In this document: positions 1 through 7,639 of the stretch, piece by piece
Position numbering within the stretch: the first letter of the stretch is position 1
Layout: each line of letters starts with the position of its first letter
DNA from: an uncultured bacterium
GTDB taxonomy: Bacteria; Hydrogenedentota; Hydrogenedentia; Hydrogenedentales; SLHB01
NCBI GenBank assembly: GCA_937928585.1
Contig: CALEZK010000604.1
Location: 1-13,522, forward strand
DNA: 13,522 nt
Direction of reading: 5' to 3'
Program-made: the position numbers and the translations under genes
Notes under the pieces: model-generated
What the model saw: only the letters and a program-made list of their open reading frames with translations
Told to the model about the DNA's origin: nothing
The model's database searches: none

Positions 1-1
1 A

Positions 2-2926
2 GATGATACAAGTGTGACTGGTTCACCAGATGCTATCTGGTTTGATGTACCTCCCTCAGAGGAAAAATTCCTCACGAGTCAACTCGCCGGCGTTGAACTC
101 TGGTCTCGACTAAAAGCTGGTCACGTCGTCGCATTGGATGTTGGCGGTTTAGAATCGATTCTCGAAAAGGCTCCCGACGAATCCGCGGCGAAGTTATGGG
201 AAGGCGAAGTGCTTTGGTTGCCAATGCCTGATGGCAACTACGAATCCTTCTCGGTCGTTGAGTCTCCAATCTTATCGCCGGATACTTCGGCGGAAAACCC
301 AGAAATTCGCACCTATTCTGCGCAGGGAATTGACGATGCTAGCGCGGTGTGCCGATTCAGTCTCACGCCGTCCGGCTTTAGTGGAATTATCCTGAGTTCG
401 CGCGGCACGGTGCTGATTGACCCTTGGTTGGAGCAGGGCTTGTACGCTTCATACTATACGAAGGATGCGCGCGACGGACGCGAAGCTTTTCTGTGTGGCG
501 TAACCGACGTTGATGATGCAAAGGCCATCTCTGGGGATGACGCCAAGTTTCGCAGTGGAACGAAATTGAAGACGTTCAGACTCGCTGTAGCTTGCACTTC
601 GAGTTACGCAAACCTGGTTTCAAATTTGCCAAGTCCTAGATCGCCGGCTGACGCGATCGCGGCGTCAGTTAATCGGGTAAATGCTATCTTTGAGCGCGAT
701 GCCGCTATTCGTTTTCTTCCGATTGTTAGTTCATCAATTATCTTCTCCGATAGTCAAACAGATCCATTTGCAAGCCTTTCTACTGACACGGAAATGATCA
801 ATAAAGCACAGGAAGTTATCTCGGAAAAGATTGGTGTTGACAATTTTGATATTGGCCATGTGCTTCACAGTAGCGGTGGTGGTCTCGCGGTTCTGGGTGC
901 CGCGTGCAATGCAACTACGAAAGCCAAGGGTAAATCCGTATGGAAAGATGGCTCCTATGATGTCGACTTCGTCTGCCACGAGATCGGGCATCAATTGGGC
1001 GCAACACACACTTTTAATACCGCATTGTCCCCGTGTGTGGAGAATCTATTCAGGGGGACGGCTTATGAACCTGGATCTGGCACAACCATCATGTCCTACG
1101 GAAACGGCGTATGCGGGACAGATGATCTTTCAGGAAATAAGGTCGATTCTTTTCACTCTGCGAGCATCTTGCAGATGCTCGACTATGTGAAGCAATCGGG
1201 GACCTGTGCAATAGAAAGTGATACAGGAAATCGCCCACCAATTCTGAACAAGCCAAGTAACTGGGATATCCCTGCGAAGACCCCTTTTTCGCTGACTGCT
1301 GTCGCCGCCGGACAAGTCGGAGAGGTGTTGAAGTACAGTTGGGAAGAGCTCGATTTGGGACCTGCGCAAAGCCTCTCGGACGCGGACAATGGAAAGAGTC
1401 CGCTTTTCAGGGTTTGGCCGTCGAGCGAATCCTCCACGCGCGATTTTCCTCGACTGCTCGATCTGTGGTCGGGAACGCTGAGCCCAGGCGAGAAACTGCC
1501 GACGCTCTCGCGGGAGATGAAGTTCAGCATTATCGTGCGGGACAACAGGGACAACGGCGGCGGTGTAACGACGGGCCTATCGAAGGTAAACGTAGTTGGC
1601 AGCGCAGGGCCATTCGAGGTGAAGTACCCCAATACATCTTTGACGCTGGGCGGCGGATCGAATGTTGTGGTGAAGTGGGACGTTGCAAAAACGGACACCG
1701 CACCAATCGATACGCAGAGTGTCAATATCGTGCTGTTAACGAAGGATGGACTAAACATAGTCCCAACCCTTCTCCAAGGCAATACACCCAACGACGGCAA
1801 GCAAAAGGTACAACTCTCGAATATCGAGACAACTTCCGCGCGCATCAAAGTGGAAGCGGTCGGCAATATCTTCTGGGATATTTCGGACGCCGACTTTACG
1901 ATTAGCGCGGCATTTCCGACGTTGAATGTGTCGCCAACATCGGTATCGTTGGACAAAGATAATACGCAGCGCACGGTGGTTGTCAGCCCGGCGGAAGCCA
2001 ATCCAGTATTGCCGCTACGTTGGAAGGCCACGTCTAGCGATGCGCGAATTTCGGTATCTCCGAAGAAACTGGACGGCAAGGCCAATACGAGCGTCACAAT
2101 AAAGACAAGTAGCACTGACTTGGACTTCGATGCGATAGTCATTTTCGCAAACCTCGATAATCCAAGCGACACGCAAAGCGTAAACGTCGAGGTGGTATCT
2201 CCGAGACCACCGCACATAAAACTCGACAAGACTCAAGTTGGCCTGTCATCGACTAACCCACATACGACGGTTGTCGTATCGCCACAGGAGAGTGATCCAG
2301 CGGCACCTCTTCGCTGGAAAGCGGTGTCAAGCGACGCACGAATAGCTATTTCGCCGATGAACTCGAATGGTTTGTCTGGAAACAATACACGAGTATCAAT
2401 CTCTGCGCTCGATACGAGCCAACCCTTTGAATCGGAAATCACATTCACGAATCTAGACTTGCCGAACGACAAGCGCTCAGTCATCGTAAGAGTAGCTTGT
2501 TTCGAATTGGACGTAGGCGTGGTATACAAGTGGACAGACAATTCCCAGTTCAGTATCTACATTCGAGGCACGGAGAATGGCCCAATTGTGGATTATGAAT
2601 TACGTCCTGACGCTAGCGGCCCCTGTGCAAGATTTGAATACTGGGGAGAAGTGACGAACTGGAGCGTAGACGGCGCAACTCTCCATATTGAGTATTTTTC
2701 GGGTTACGATTTGCAGTCTTGGGATTGCCCACAAAGTCCAAATGTTGGGGAGGGTCGTTGCACGGCAAGCGACGTCCATTCCATAGAAATTTCAATTCCG
2801 TGCGGCTCACCGAACGTGCTTAGAGGCACCCTTTGTGGAAGCTTCTTTCAGCAATGCAATGGAGATGTCTTTGTAGATCAAGACGGCTGTTTCGATTTCG
2901 TTGCACAACGCTTGGACACCGAGTAA
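2..2926 (+). CDS. Secreted reprolysin-type (M12B) zinc metalloprotease, 5' end outside window
   Basis: Probable exported zinc endopeptidase. Residues are counted from a GTG at 14, but the frame is open to the window edge, so the real start and signal peptide lie upstream. The zinc site HEIGHQLGATH is at residues 322-332 (ligands His322, His326, His332; catalytic Glu323), followed by a Met-turn TIMSYG around Met360; this HExxHxxGxxH plus Met-turn pattern defines metzincins, and the surrounding sequence resembles bacterial reprolysin-like proteins. The N-terminal 150 residues look like a propeptide region. After the protease come one or two beta-sandwich segments (about 405-630), two tandem Ig-like repeats (634-728 and 732-828), and a tail with eight cysteines (829-970) that could form disulphides. 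No membrane anchor or sorting signal is visible in the tail. Substrate unknown. The N-terminal half is more AT-rich than neighbouring genes. It ends 14 bp before an inserted element. Confidence 0.88.
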   Translation, partial: DDTSVTGSPDAIWFDVPPSEEKFLTSQLAGVELWSRLKAGHVVALDVGGLESILEKAPDESAAKLWEGEVLWLPMPDGNYESFSVVESPILSPDTSAENPEIRTYSAQGIDDASAVCRFSLTPSGFSGIILSSRGTVLIDPWLEQGLYASYYTKDARDGREAFLCGVTDVDDAKAISGDDAKFRSGTKLKTFRLAVACTSSYANLVSNLPSPRSPADAIAASVNRVNAIFERDAAIRFLPIVSSSIIFSDSQTDPFASLSTDTEMINKAQEVISEKIGVDNFDIGHVLHSSGGGLAVLGAACNATTKAKGKSVWKDGSYDVDFVCHEIGHQLGATHTFNTALSPCVENLFRGTAYEPGSGTTIMSYGNGVCGTDDLSGNKVDSFHSASILQMLDYVKQSGTCAIESDTGNRPPILNKPSNWDIPAKTPFSLTAVAAGQVGEVLKYSWEELDLGPAQSLSDADNGKSPLFRVWPSSESSTRDFPRLLDLWSGTLSPGEKLPTLSREMKFSIIVRDNRDNGGGVTTGLSKVNVVGSAGPFEVKYPNTSLTLGGGSNVVVKWDVAKTDTAPIDTQSVNIVLLTKDGLNIVPTLLQGNTPNDGKQKVQLSNIETTSARIKVEAVGNIFWDISDADFTISAAFPTLNVSPTSVSLDKDNTQRTVVVSPAEANPVLPLRWKATSSDARISVSPKKLDGKANTSVTIKTSSTDLDFDAIVIFANLDNPSDTQSVNVEVVSPRPPHIKLDKTQVGLSSTNPHTTVVVSPQESDPAAPLRWKAVSSDARIAISPMNSNGLSGNNTRVSISALDTSQPFESEITFTNLDLPNDKRSVIVRVACFELDVGVVYKWTDNSQFSIYIRGTENGPIVDYELRPDASGPCARFEYWGEVTNWSVDGATLHIEYFSGYDLQSWDCPQSPNVGEGRCTASDVHSIEISIPCGSPNVLRGTLCGSFFQQCNGDVFVDQDGCFDFVAQRLDTE
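1913..2497 (+). repeat. Two tandem Ig-like domain repeats inside the metalloprotease gene
   Basis: Residues 634-728 and 732-828 are two copies of a domain of about 95 residues. Both contain VVVSP, then PLRWKA, SSDARI, a second SP, a run of alternating beta-type residues, and NLD.P.D..SV.V.V at the end. The DNA copies differ at many synonymous positions, so the duplication is old. The pattern suggests a beta-sandwich of Ig/BACON type used for adhesion or substrate binding; the exact family is not assigned. Confidence 0.75.
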
Positions 2927-2940
2927 AGCCTGGTTTATTA

Positions 2941-2956
2941 GAGGCCATTTCATAAG
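2941..2956 (+). repeat. Left terminal inverted repeat of the IS5-type element
   Basis: Sequence GAGGCCATTTCATAAG. The stop codon of the transposase remnant (2950-2952) lies within this repeat, as is common in compact insertion sequences. Preceded by TA. Confidence 0.8.
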
Positions 2957-3155
2957 TACCTCACGACAATGGTGAAGCAGGCGATATGAACAAAAGCTCT
3001 GAAGATTGGTACGCCGCGGTCGTAGCGCACGACGAGGCGGCGGAAGTTTCCGATCCACGCGATGGTGCGTTCAATCTTTCATCGCTTTTCAACTCGGCCA
3101 AATGGGGCGCGACCTTCTCCCGCTGCGCATCCGTCAAATACTCTGATCGACTCAT
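2950..3155 (-). pseudogene. IS5-family transposase remnant, internal deletion and frameshift
   Basis: Reading leftward from an ATG at 3155, with GGAGGA a few bases upstream, the product starts MSRSEYLTDAQREKVAPHL, a typical N-terminus of IS5-type transposases. About 25 codons later (near 3071-3085) the reading moves to another frame, which continues RTIAWIGNFRRLVVRYDR and ends HIACFTIVVRYL, matching the conserved C-terminal helix of the same family (ERT.AWL...RRL..RY pattern). The central part, including the DDE catalytic core expected in a full transposase, is missing. The 206-nt span is not a multiple of three. This is therefore a deletion derivative, not a functional gene. Confidence 0.82.
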
Positions 3156-3200
3156 GGCGGCTCCTCCCATGAGTTTTTATCGGCAAATTACTTATGAAAC

Positions 3201-3216
3201 CTTATGAAATGGCTTC
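3201..3216 (-). repeat. Right terminal inverted repeat of the IS5-type element
   Basis: Read on the minus strand this is GAAGCCATTTCATAAG, one mismatch from the left repeat. Just inside it the motif CTTATGAAA is repeated (3191-3199 against 3201-3209), possibly a second transposase contact. Followed by TA. Confidence 0.8.
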
Positions 3217-3234
3217 TAGCACTAGCCCGCGTCT

Positions 3235-3285
3235 CTCACCGCTTTAGAGTTCCATGTTTCAATGTGAAGCGCTTCACGCGGTGAG
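3235..3285. promoter_or_regulatory. Operator-like 14-bp palindrome inside a larger inverted repeat
   Basis: GTGAAGCGCTTCAC at 3264-3277 is a perfect 14-bp palindrome. Its centre, AAGCGCTT, is the pattern bound by many LacI/GalR-family repressors. It is enclosed by a perfect 8-bp inverted repeat, CTCACCGC at 3235-3242 and GCGGTGAG at 3278-3285. It lies about 220 bp upstream of the molybdopterin oxidoreductase, which is the only downstream gene on that strand. The rest of 3217-3500 (about 280 bp) shows no convincing gene. Role as an operator is inference. Confidence 0.4.
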
Positions 3286-3500
3286 GAATGCTCACGAGAA
3301 AACCGAGAGGCCCACTGGAGAGGATATTTCACGCGCACACCATGTAATCAGAAGTTACTTTCGGAGACTTCATTGAACGCTGTGCCTCCTTCGGTTAATG
3401 GCTTTATTGCATGTGCGTGTGAAGAATCCGGGTTGTGACTCGGAAGCCTACGTCGCGTTGTATATGGTATTCTTGATTTCAATTGGTGAAGGTGGATTCC

Positions 3501-5705
3501 ATGTCCGACAGTTGTTCAGCGCGAAAAATGCCGAAGTCCGGTGGGGGCTGGGCGGCGATTCTTTACACGCTTCGGAAGGCGCGTGCGGCGGGCGGCATCT
3601 GGAAAACGTATCGGGCGTTGCGCACGCGAAACGCATGCAAGACTTGCGCGCTGGGCATGGGCGGACAACTCGGCGGCATGGTGAACGAGGCGGGCCACTT
3701 CCCGGAGGTCTGCAAGAAATCCATCCAGGCGATGGCCGCGGACATGCAGGGGCGGATTCCCAAGGCTTTTTTCGAGCGATTCGGCGTACGGGATTTGCAG
3801 GCGTTTACGCCGCGCGAGATGGAAGCGGCAGGGCGCATCGTCGAGCCGCTGCATGTGGGGAAAGACGGATCGCATTTTCACCCGATGTCCTGGGACGAAG
3901 CGCTCGCGCGCATTGCTGGCGCGTTTCGTGCGGCACGACCGGACGAAACGTTTTTTTATTTCAGCGGACGTTCTTCGAACGAGGCGGGGTTTCTGCTGAA
4001 TCTGTTCGCGCGGATCTACGGCACAAACAACGTCAATAACTGCTCATACTACTGCCATCAGGCATCGGGCGTTGGGCTTTCCACGATCTACGGTTCTGGC
4101 ACGGCGAGTGTCGTGCTGGAAGATGTCGAGGAGTGCGACACGCTTTTTCTGATCGGCGCAAACCCTGCGTCGAATCATCCGCGTCTGATGAGCACTATCA
4201 TGCGGTTGAAACGCCGGGGCGGTCGCGTGATCGTGATCAATCCCGTGCGCGAACTGGGACTCGTCAATTTCAGCGTGCCTTCGAGCGTGCGCAGTTTGCT
4301 GTTCGGCACGCCGATTGCCGACCTGTACGTGCAACCGCATATCGGCGGCGACATCGCGTTCTTCGTGGGCGTTGCGAAGAACATTCTGGAACGCGGCGCT
4401 ATCGATCGCGCGTTCATCGCGGAGGCGACGCAAGGCTGGGAGGATTTCGAGCAGTATCTCGCCGGCGTGTCGTGGGAGGAAATCGTCGCGCAGTCCGGCG
4501 TGTCGCGCGCGGAGATTGACGCGGTGTCTGACGTGTATGCGGCGTCGAAGGGCGCGGTGTTCGCGTGGGCCATGGGCGTTACACACCACGCGCACGGCGT
4601 GCAGAACGTGCAGATCATGGGCAACGTGGCGCTGATGCGCGGCATGTTGGGACGCAAGAACGCGGGTCTCCTTCCCATTCGCGGACACAGCAACGTGCAG
4701 GGTATCGGGTCGATGGGCGTTACGCCGCAGTTGAAGGCGGAGGTGTTCAAGCGCCTTGAGGAACGGTTCAACGTCGCGCTTCCCACCGCGCCGGGACTCG
4801 ACACCATGGGCAGCATGCTTGAAGCGCATGCGGGAAAAATGCGCGTGGCGTTCTGCATCGGCGGCAATCTCTATGGATCGAATCCGGACGCGAACTTCGC
4901 CGCCGAAGCCTTGAGCAAGGTCGATCTTGTTGTGTATCTGAGCACAACCTTGAACACGGGTCATGCGATGGGCCTGGGCAAGGAGACCATCGTTCTGCCC
5001 GTGCTCGCGCGCGACGAGGAACGGCAATCGACGACGCAGGAATCAATGTTCAACTATGTGCGCCTCAGCGATGGCGGGCCCGCGCGGCACGATGGCCCGC
5101 GCAGCGAAGTGGAGGTGGTCGCGGGAATTGCGCAACGTGTTTTTGAAGACGGGTCGCCTGTCGATTGGAAGCGGATGGAAGCGCACAACGCCATCCGCGA
5201 AGCGATTGCAGCGATCATTCCCGGATATGAAGACGTGGAGAAAATCGGCGACACCAGGAAAGAGTTTCAACTGCCGGGCCGCACCTTTCACCGCCCCGAG
5301 TTTGCGACGCCCTCGGGCAAGGCGCAGTTTCATACGTTCGCCATTCCGCCGCTCAAGGGCGACGGAAACGGTTCGCTTCGGTTGATGACCTTGCGCAGCG
5401 AAGGACAGTTCAACACGGTGGTGTATGAAGACGAAGATCGGTATCGCGGACAGGAACGCCGCGACGTAATCTTGCTCAACCCGATTGACCGAAAACGATT
5501 GAACCTGAATGAGAACGACCTTGTCACCGTGCGCTCTGAATGCGGGGCGCTGAAGCATGTCCTCGTGCGTGATTTTGACATACGCGCAGGCAACGCGGCG
5601 ATGTACTATCCGGAAGCAAACGTGCTTGTGCCGCGGGACATCGATCCTGCTTCAAAAACGCCCGCCTTCAAGAGTGTGCTGGTGCACATCGAGCCCGAAA
5701 CCTGA
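3501..5705 (+). CDS. FdhF/YdeP-family molybdopterin oxidoreductase
   Basis: Cytoplasmic molybdenum enzyme of the formate dehydrogenase/DMSO reductase superfamily, closest by eye to E. coli YdeP, a protein linked to acid resistance whose substrate is unknown. The ATG at 3501 is chosen because GAAGGTGG (3488-3495) lies just upstream; a TTG at 3483 is possible. That gives 734 residues, close to YdeP. Three cysteines near the N-terminus (Cys46, Cys49, Cys71) occupy the iron-sulfur region. The catalytic region reads GRSSNEAGF, then GTNNVNNCSYYCHQASG; Cys185 aligns with the selenocysteine of FdhF and is the predicted Mo ligand. FLIGANPASNHPR is the typical cofactor-contact motif, and the last 120 residues form the molydopterin-dinucleotide-binding domain (LNENDLVTVRSECG). 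No twin-arginine signal is present. No fdhD or partner subunit is adjacent. The stop is 13 bp from the convergent CorC-type gene. Confidence 0.9.
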   Translation: MSDSCSARKMPKSGGGWAAILYTLRKARAAGGIWKTYRALRTRNACKTCALGMGGQLGGMVNEAGHFPEVCKKSIQAMAADMQGRIPKAFFERFGVRDLQAFTPREMEAAGRIVEPLHVGKDGSHFHPMSWDEALARIAGAFRAARPDETFFYFSGRSSNEAGFLLNLFARIYGTNNVNNCSYYCHQASGVGLSTIYGSGTASVVLEDVEECDTLFLIGANPASNHPRLMSTIMRLKRRGGRVIVINPVRELGLVNFSVPSSVRSLLFGTPIADLYVQPHIGGDIAFFVGVAKNILERGAIDRAFIAEATQGWEDFEQYLAGVSWEEIVAQSGVSRAEIDAVSDVYAASKGAVFAWAMGVTHHAHGVQNVQIMGNVALMRGMLGRKNAGLLPIRGHSNVQGIGSMGVTPQLKAEVFKRLEERFNVALPTAPGLDTMGSMLEAHAGKMRVAFCIGGNLYGSNPDANFAAEALSKVDLVVYLSTTLNTGHAMGLGKETIVLPVLARDEERQSTTQESMFNYVRLSDGGPARHDGPRSEVEVVAGIAQRVFEDGSPVDWKRMEAHNAIREAIAAIIPGYEDVEKIGDTRKEFQLPGRTFHRPEFATPSGKAQFHTFAIPPLKGDGNGSLRLMTLRSEGQFNTVVYEDEDRYRGQERRDVILLNPIDRKRLNLNENDLVTVRSECGALKHVLVRDFDIRAGNAAMYYPEANVLVPRDIDPASKTPAFKSVLVHIEPET

Positions 5706-5718
5706 AGGGAGCATTCGT

Positions 5719-7038
5719 TTACTTTGCGAGGGATTCGTCTTTCGCGACCGGACCTACCAGCAACTTGTCGACGCGATGACGATCCATATCGATTACTTCA
5801 AAGTAGTAGTTTTGAATTTCGATTCGTTCGCCTTCTCGAGGTATCTTTCCAAGTTGTTTCATAACGAAGCCGGCAAGCGTTTGTATGTCATCACTGTCTT
5901 CGTCGCGAAGCTGGAACCCAGGCAGAAGTTCTTCCACACGCTCAATAGAAACTAACCCGTCCATCAGCCATGTTCCGTCCACACCCTGCCTGCATTCAGG
6001 ACGCAATCGCTCTTCTCGGGTGGGGAAATCGCCGAGTATAGCCTGGATAAAATCGTTTAGGGCAACGAGTCCATCTATGCCGCCGAACTCGTCGGCGACA
6101 AGCGCAATGTGGCGTCCCGAACGGCGAAAAACTTCGAGAAGCTGCATGACCGGCTGCGTGGCGGGCACGATTATGGGTTCAACCATTAGATCCGATATGC
6201 GGGCGGGCACGCCTGCCGCCAGATTCGCATATATGGCTTTGATGGAGATGATGCCAACTACATTGTCGCGTGTGCCTTTATAGACAGGGAAAAAGGTGTG
6301 GCCGCTAACCACTATCTTGTGCCAGACGGCTTCGTGCGGTTCGTTGCAATCAAGCCAGATGATCTTGATGCGCGGCGTCATGATGTCGCTGACGGTTAAA
6401 TCGTCAAGCTCCAAGGCGCTGTGAACAATTTCGCTTTCCACCTCGTTAAATGCGCCTGATCGAAGGCCTTCCTGCATCAAGTGACGGATCTCTTCGTCAG
6501 TAACCGCGGAGGCTTCGCTTGGTTTGAAGGGTAGCACGCGCAACAGAATGTCTGTGGATACACTGAGAATTTTCACGGCCGGTGCGGAGATTTTCGCGAG
6601 CATACTCATCGGTCGGGCAACGCGTGACGCGATAAGCTCCGGGTTGCCGAGCCCTATGCGTTTGGGAACGAGTTCTCCCATCACCAGCGAGAAGTAAGTT
6701 ATACACACGACGACAATCGCCAACCCGACGGTTTCGCCGTAGCCTTTGAAGATGGGGATCTCGTCGAAGCGGACACCGATAATCTCGGCAATCGTCGCGC
6801 CGCCGAACGCACCCGCGAAGATTCCTACAAGCGTTATGCCGACTTGGACAGTCGCAAGGAATTGGTTGGGTGATTCAGCAAGTTCGAGCGCGGCATTCGC
6901 GCCTGGGACGCCGTCGTTGGCGAATTTCCTGAGTCGCGACTTACGCGACGAGACAACCGCGATCTCGGTCATCGCGAATATGCCATTGATTACCAACAGA
7001 ACAAATACGATCACTATCTCAAACCATATCACGCCCAT
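5719..7038 (-). CDS. HlyC/CorC (CNNM-CBS) family membrane protein
   Basis: Inner-membrane protein of 439 residues in the hemolysin-C/CorC/CNNM family, members of which are implicated in Mg2+ or Co2+ transport and resistance. The N-terminal DUF21/CNNM part has hydrophobic segments near residues 5-30, 59-87, 103-129 and 143-169, with the family motifs MTEIAVVSSRKSRL and GELVPKRIGL. A paired CBS module follows (about 215-340: VSDIMTPR, then FPVYKGT, VVGIISIK, ISDLM, VADEFGG), which in relatives binds adenine nucleotides. The C-terminal CorC_HlyC domain (about 355-432) contains DGTWLMDGLVSI and IPREGERIEI. Length is normal for the family and nothing is missing. The ATG at 7038 has only a weak ribosome site. 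The gene is convergent with the oxidoreductase and is probably monocistronic. The old hemolysin name is historical; transport of a divalent cation is the better guess. Confidence 0.92.
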   Translation of the reverse strand: MGVIWFEIVIVFVLLVINGIFAMTEIAVVSSRKSRLRKFANDGVPGANAALELAESPNQFLATVQVGITLVGIFAGAFGGATIAEIIGVRFDEIPIFKGYGETVGLAIVVVCITYFSLVMGELVPKRIGLGNPELIASRVARPMSMLAKISAPAVKILSVSTDILLRVLPFKPSEASAVTDEEIRHLMQEGLRSGAFNEVESEIVHSALELDDLTVSDIMTPRIKIIWLDCNEPHEAVWHKIVVSGHTFFPVYKGTRDNVVGIISIKAIYANLAAGVPARISDLMVEPIIVPATQPVMQLLEVFRRSGRHIALVADEFGGIDGLVALNDFIQAILGDFPTREERLRPECRQGVDGTWLMDGLVSIERVEELLPGFQLRDEDSDDIQTLAGFVMKQLGKIPREGERIEIQNYYFEVIDMDRHRVDKLLVGPVAKDESLAK

Positions 7039-7639
7039 GAAATGATAGTAGCATTCTTTTTAGTACTTTCTCCCGTGCGTGGTCTCGCGGGGCTGATTCC
7101 GTCTGTGCTATTGCGATCAGTATTTGCCCGGTTGGTTGAACCCGAAACTAGGAGGGAGTTTGCTCACGGATTCGCCGTGACGCATCGTTGCAATCCCAAA
7201 TTGGAATGGCAGGCCAACAGCGTATCTGTATACGGACCGGCTCGCCGGGACGCTCGCCCTACCAAGTCGGGCGTGACTAACGTGGTGGTTTTCGTGTTGT
7301 GGTCGCGGCACCTAGTGGAGGGTCGTCGATTCCCCCGCGGCAGCGTTCGGATTGACCGGGGTTGGGAGATCGACTGGTTGCGGTGTGAGTAGGATGAGGA
7401 TTTGGGTTTCTCCGTCGCCTTGCGGCTTCGGAAGGGGAACACCCGATACGAATTACGTAATGCGTTTGACACTCCACCTACTCCCATGTATCGGCACCGT
7501 GATGACCCGACGGAAACTCCCCCGGCAGGATGGGCGGCTCCCGGAGCCGTGCCACCGCCTGCCTTGTATTCTCCAATCCCTTCATGTCAGCATCGATACC
7601 CTTGGGCTTTTCAATTCACTATGATCCAGCAAGAGGTGT
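7039..7639. other. Intergenic region of about 600 bp without a convincing gene
   Basis: Divergent spacer between the CorC-type gene (-) and the ceramidase-like gene (+). Open frames here (for example 7042-7392, +) lack family resemblance and a good ribosome site. The segment of roughly 7160-7275, which includes GGCTCGCCGGGACGCTCGCC, has the look of dispersed intergenic repeats in environmental genomes, but no second copy is in the window. Small hairpin potential exists at about 7419-7440 (CGCCTTGCG centre). The right part carries a possible promoter. Confidence 0.5.
7449..7494 (+). promoter_or_regulatory. Possible promoter with adjacent palindrome upstream of the ceramidase-like gene
   Basis: TTGACA at 7466-7471 is a perfect -35 box; 17 bp later TATCGG (7489-7494), preceded by TG, is only a weak -10. 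Immediately upstream CGAATTACGTAATGCG (7449-7464) is a 16-bp palindrome with one mismatched pair around ATTACGTAAT, a plausible binding site for a dimeric regulator. It would give a leader of about 140 nt. Low confidence because of the poor -10. Confidence 0.25.

Larger units (their letters stand above)
2941..3216. mobile_element. IS5-type non-autonomous element (internally deleted IS / MITE-like)
   Basis: A 276-bp element bounded by inverted repeats: the left end begins GAGGCCATTTCATAAG and the right end, read inward, begins GAAGCCATTTCATAAG, matching at 15 of 16 positions. Both ends are flanked by TA (2939-2940 and 3217-3218), consistent with a 2-bp target duplication, as in the IS427-like part of the IS5 family. 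Inside is only a minus-strand remnant joining the N-terminus and the C-terminus of an IS5-type transposase. It cannot make an active transposase but could be mobilised in trans by a full-length relative. It lies 14 bp past the metalloprotease stop and interrupts no recognisable gene. Confidence 0.8.

Noticed and set aside
1183..2229. Long minus-strand open frame (348 codons) opposite the metalloprotease
   Set aside because: No family resemblance; it mirrors the codon pattern of the clearly real plus-strand gene.
2986..3207. 73-codon plus-strand ORF within the IS5-type element
   Set aside because: Antisense of the transposase remnant, whose minus-strand product matches family N- and C-termini.
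3398..4039. Plus-strand frame of 213 codons overlapping the oxidoreductase start
   Set aside because: Overlaps the well-supported gene in another frame and has no family similarity.
4044..5027. Minus-strand open frame (327 codons) opposite the molybdopterin oxidoreductase
   Set aside because: His/Arg-rich composition typical of an antisense shadow of a GC3-rich gene; no motifs.
5706..5718. Possible bidirectional terminator between the convergent oxidoreductase and CorC-type genes
   Set aside because: Only 13 bp and no inverted repeat or T-tract found there.
7042..7392. 116-codon plus-strand ORF in the divergent spacer
   Set aside because: Starts almost at the CorC-type gene start, has no ribosome site and no family features, and its centre looks like repeat DNA.
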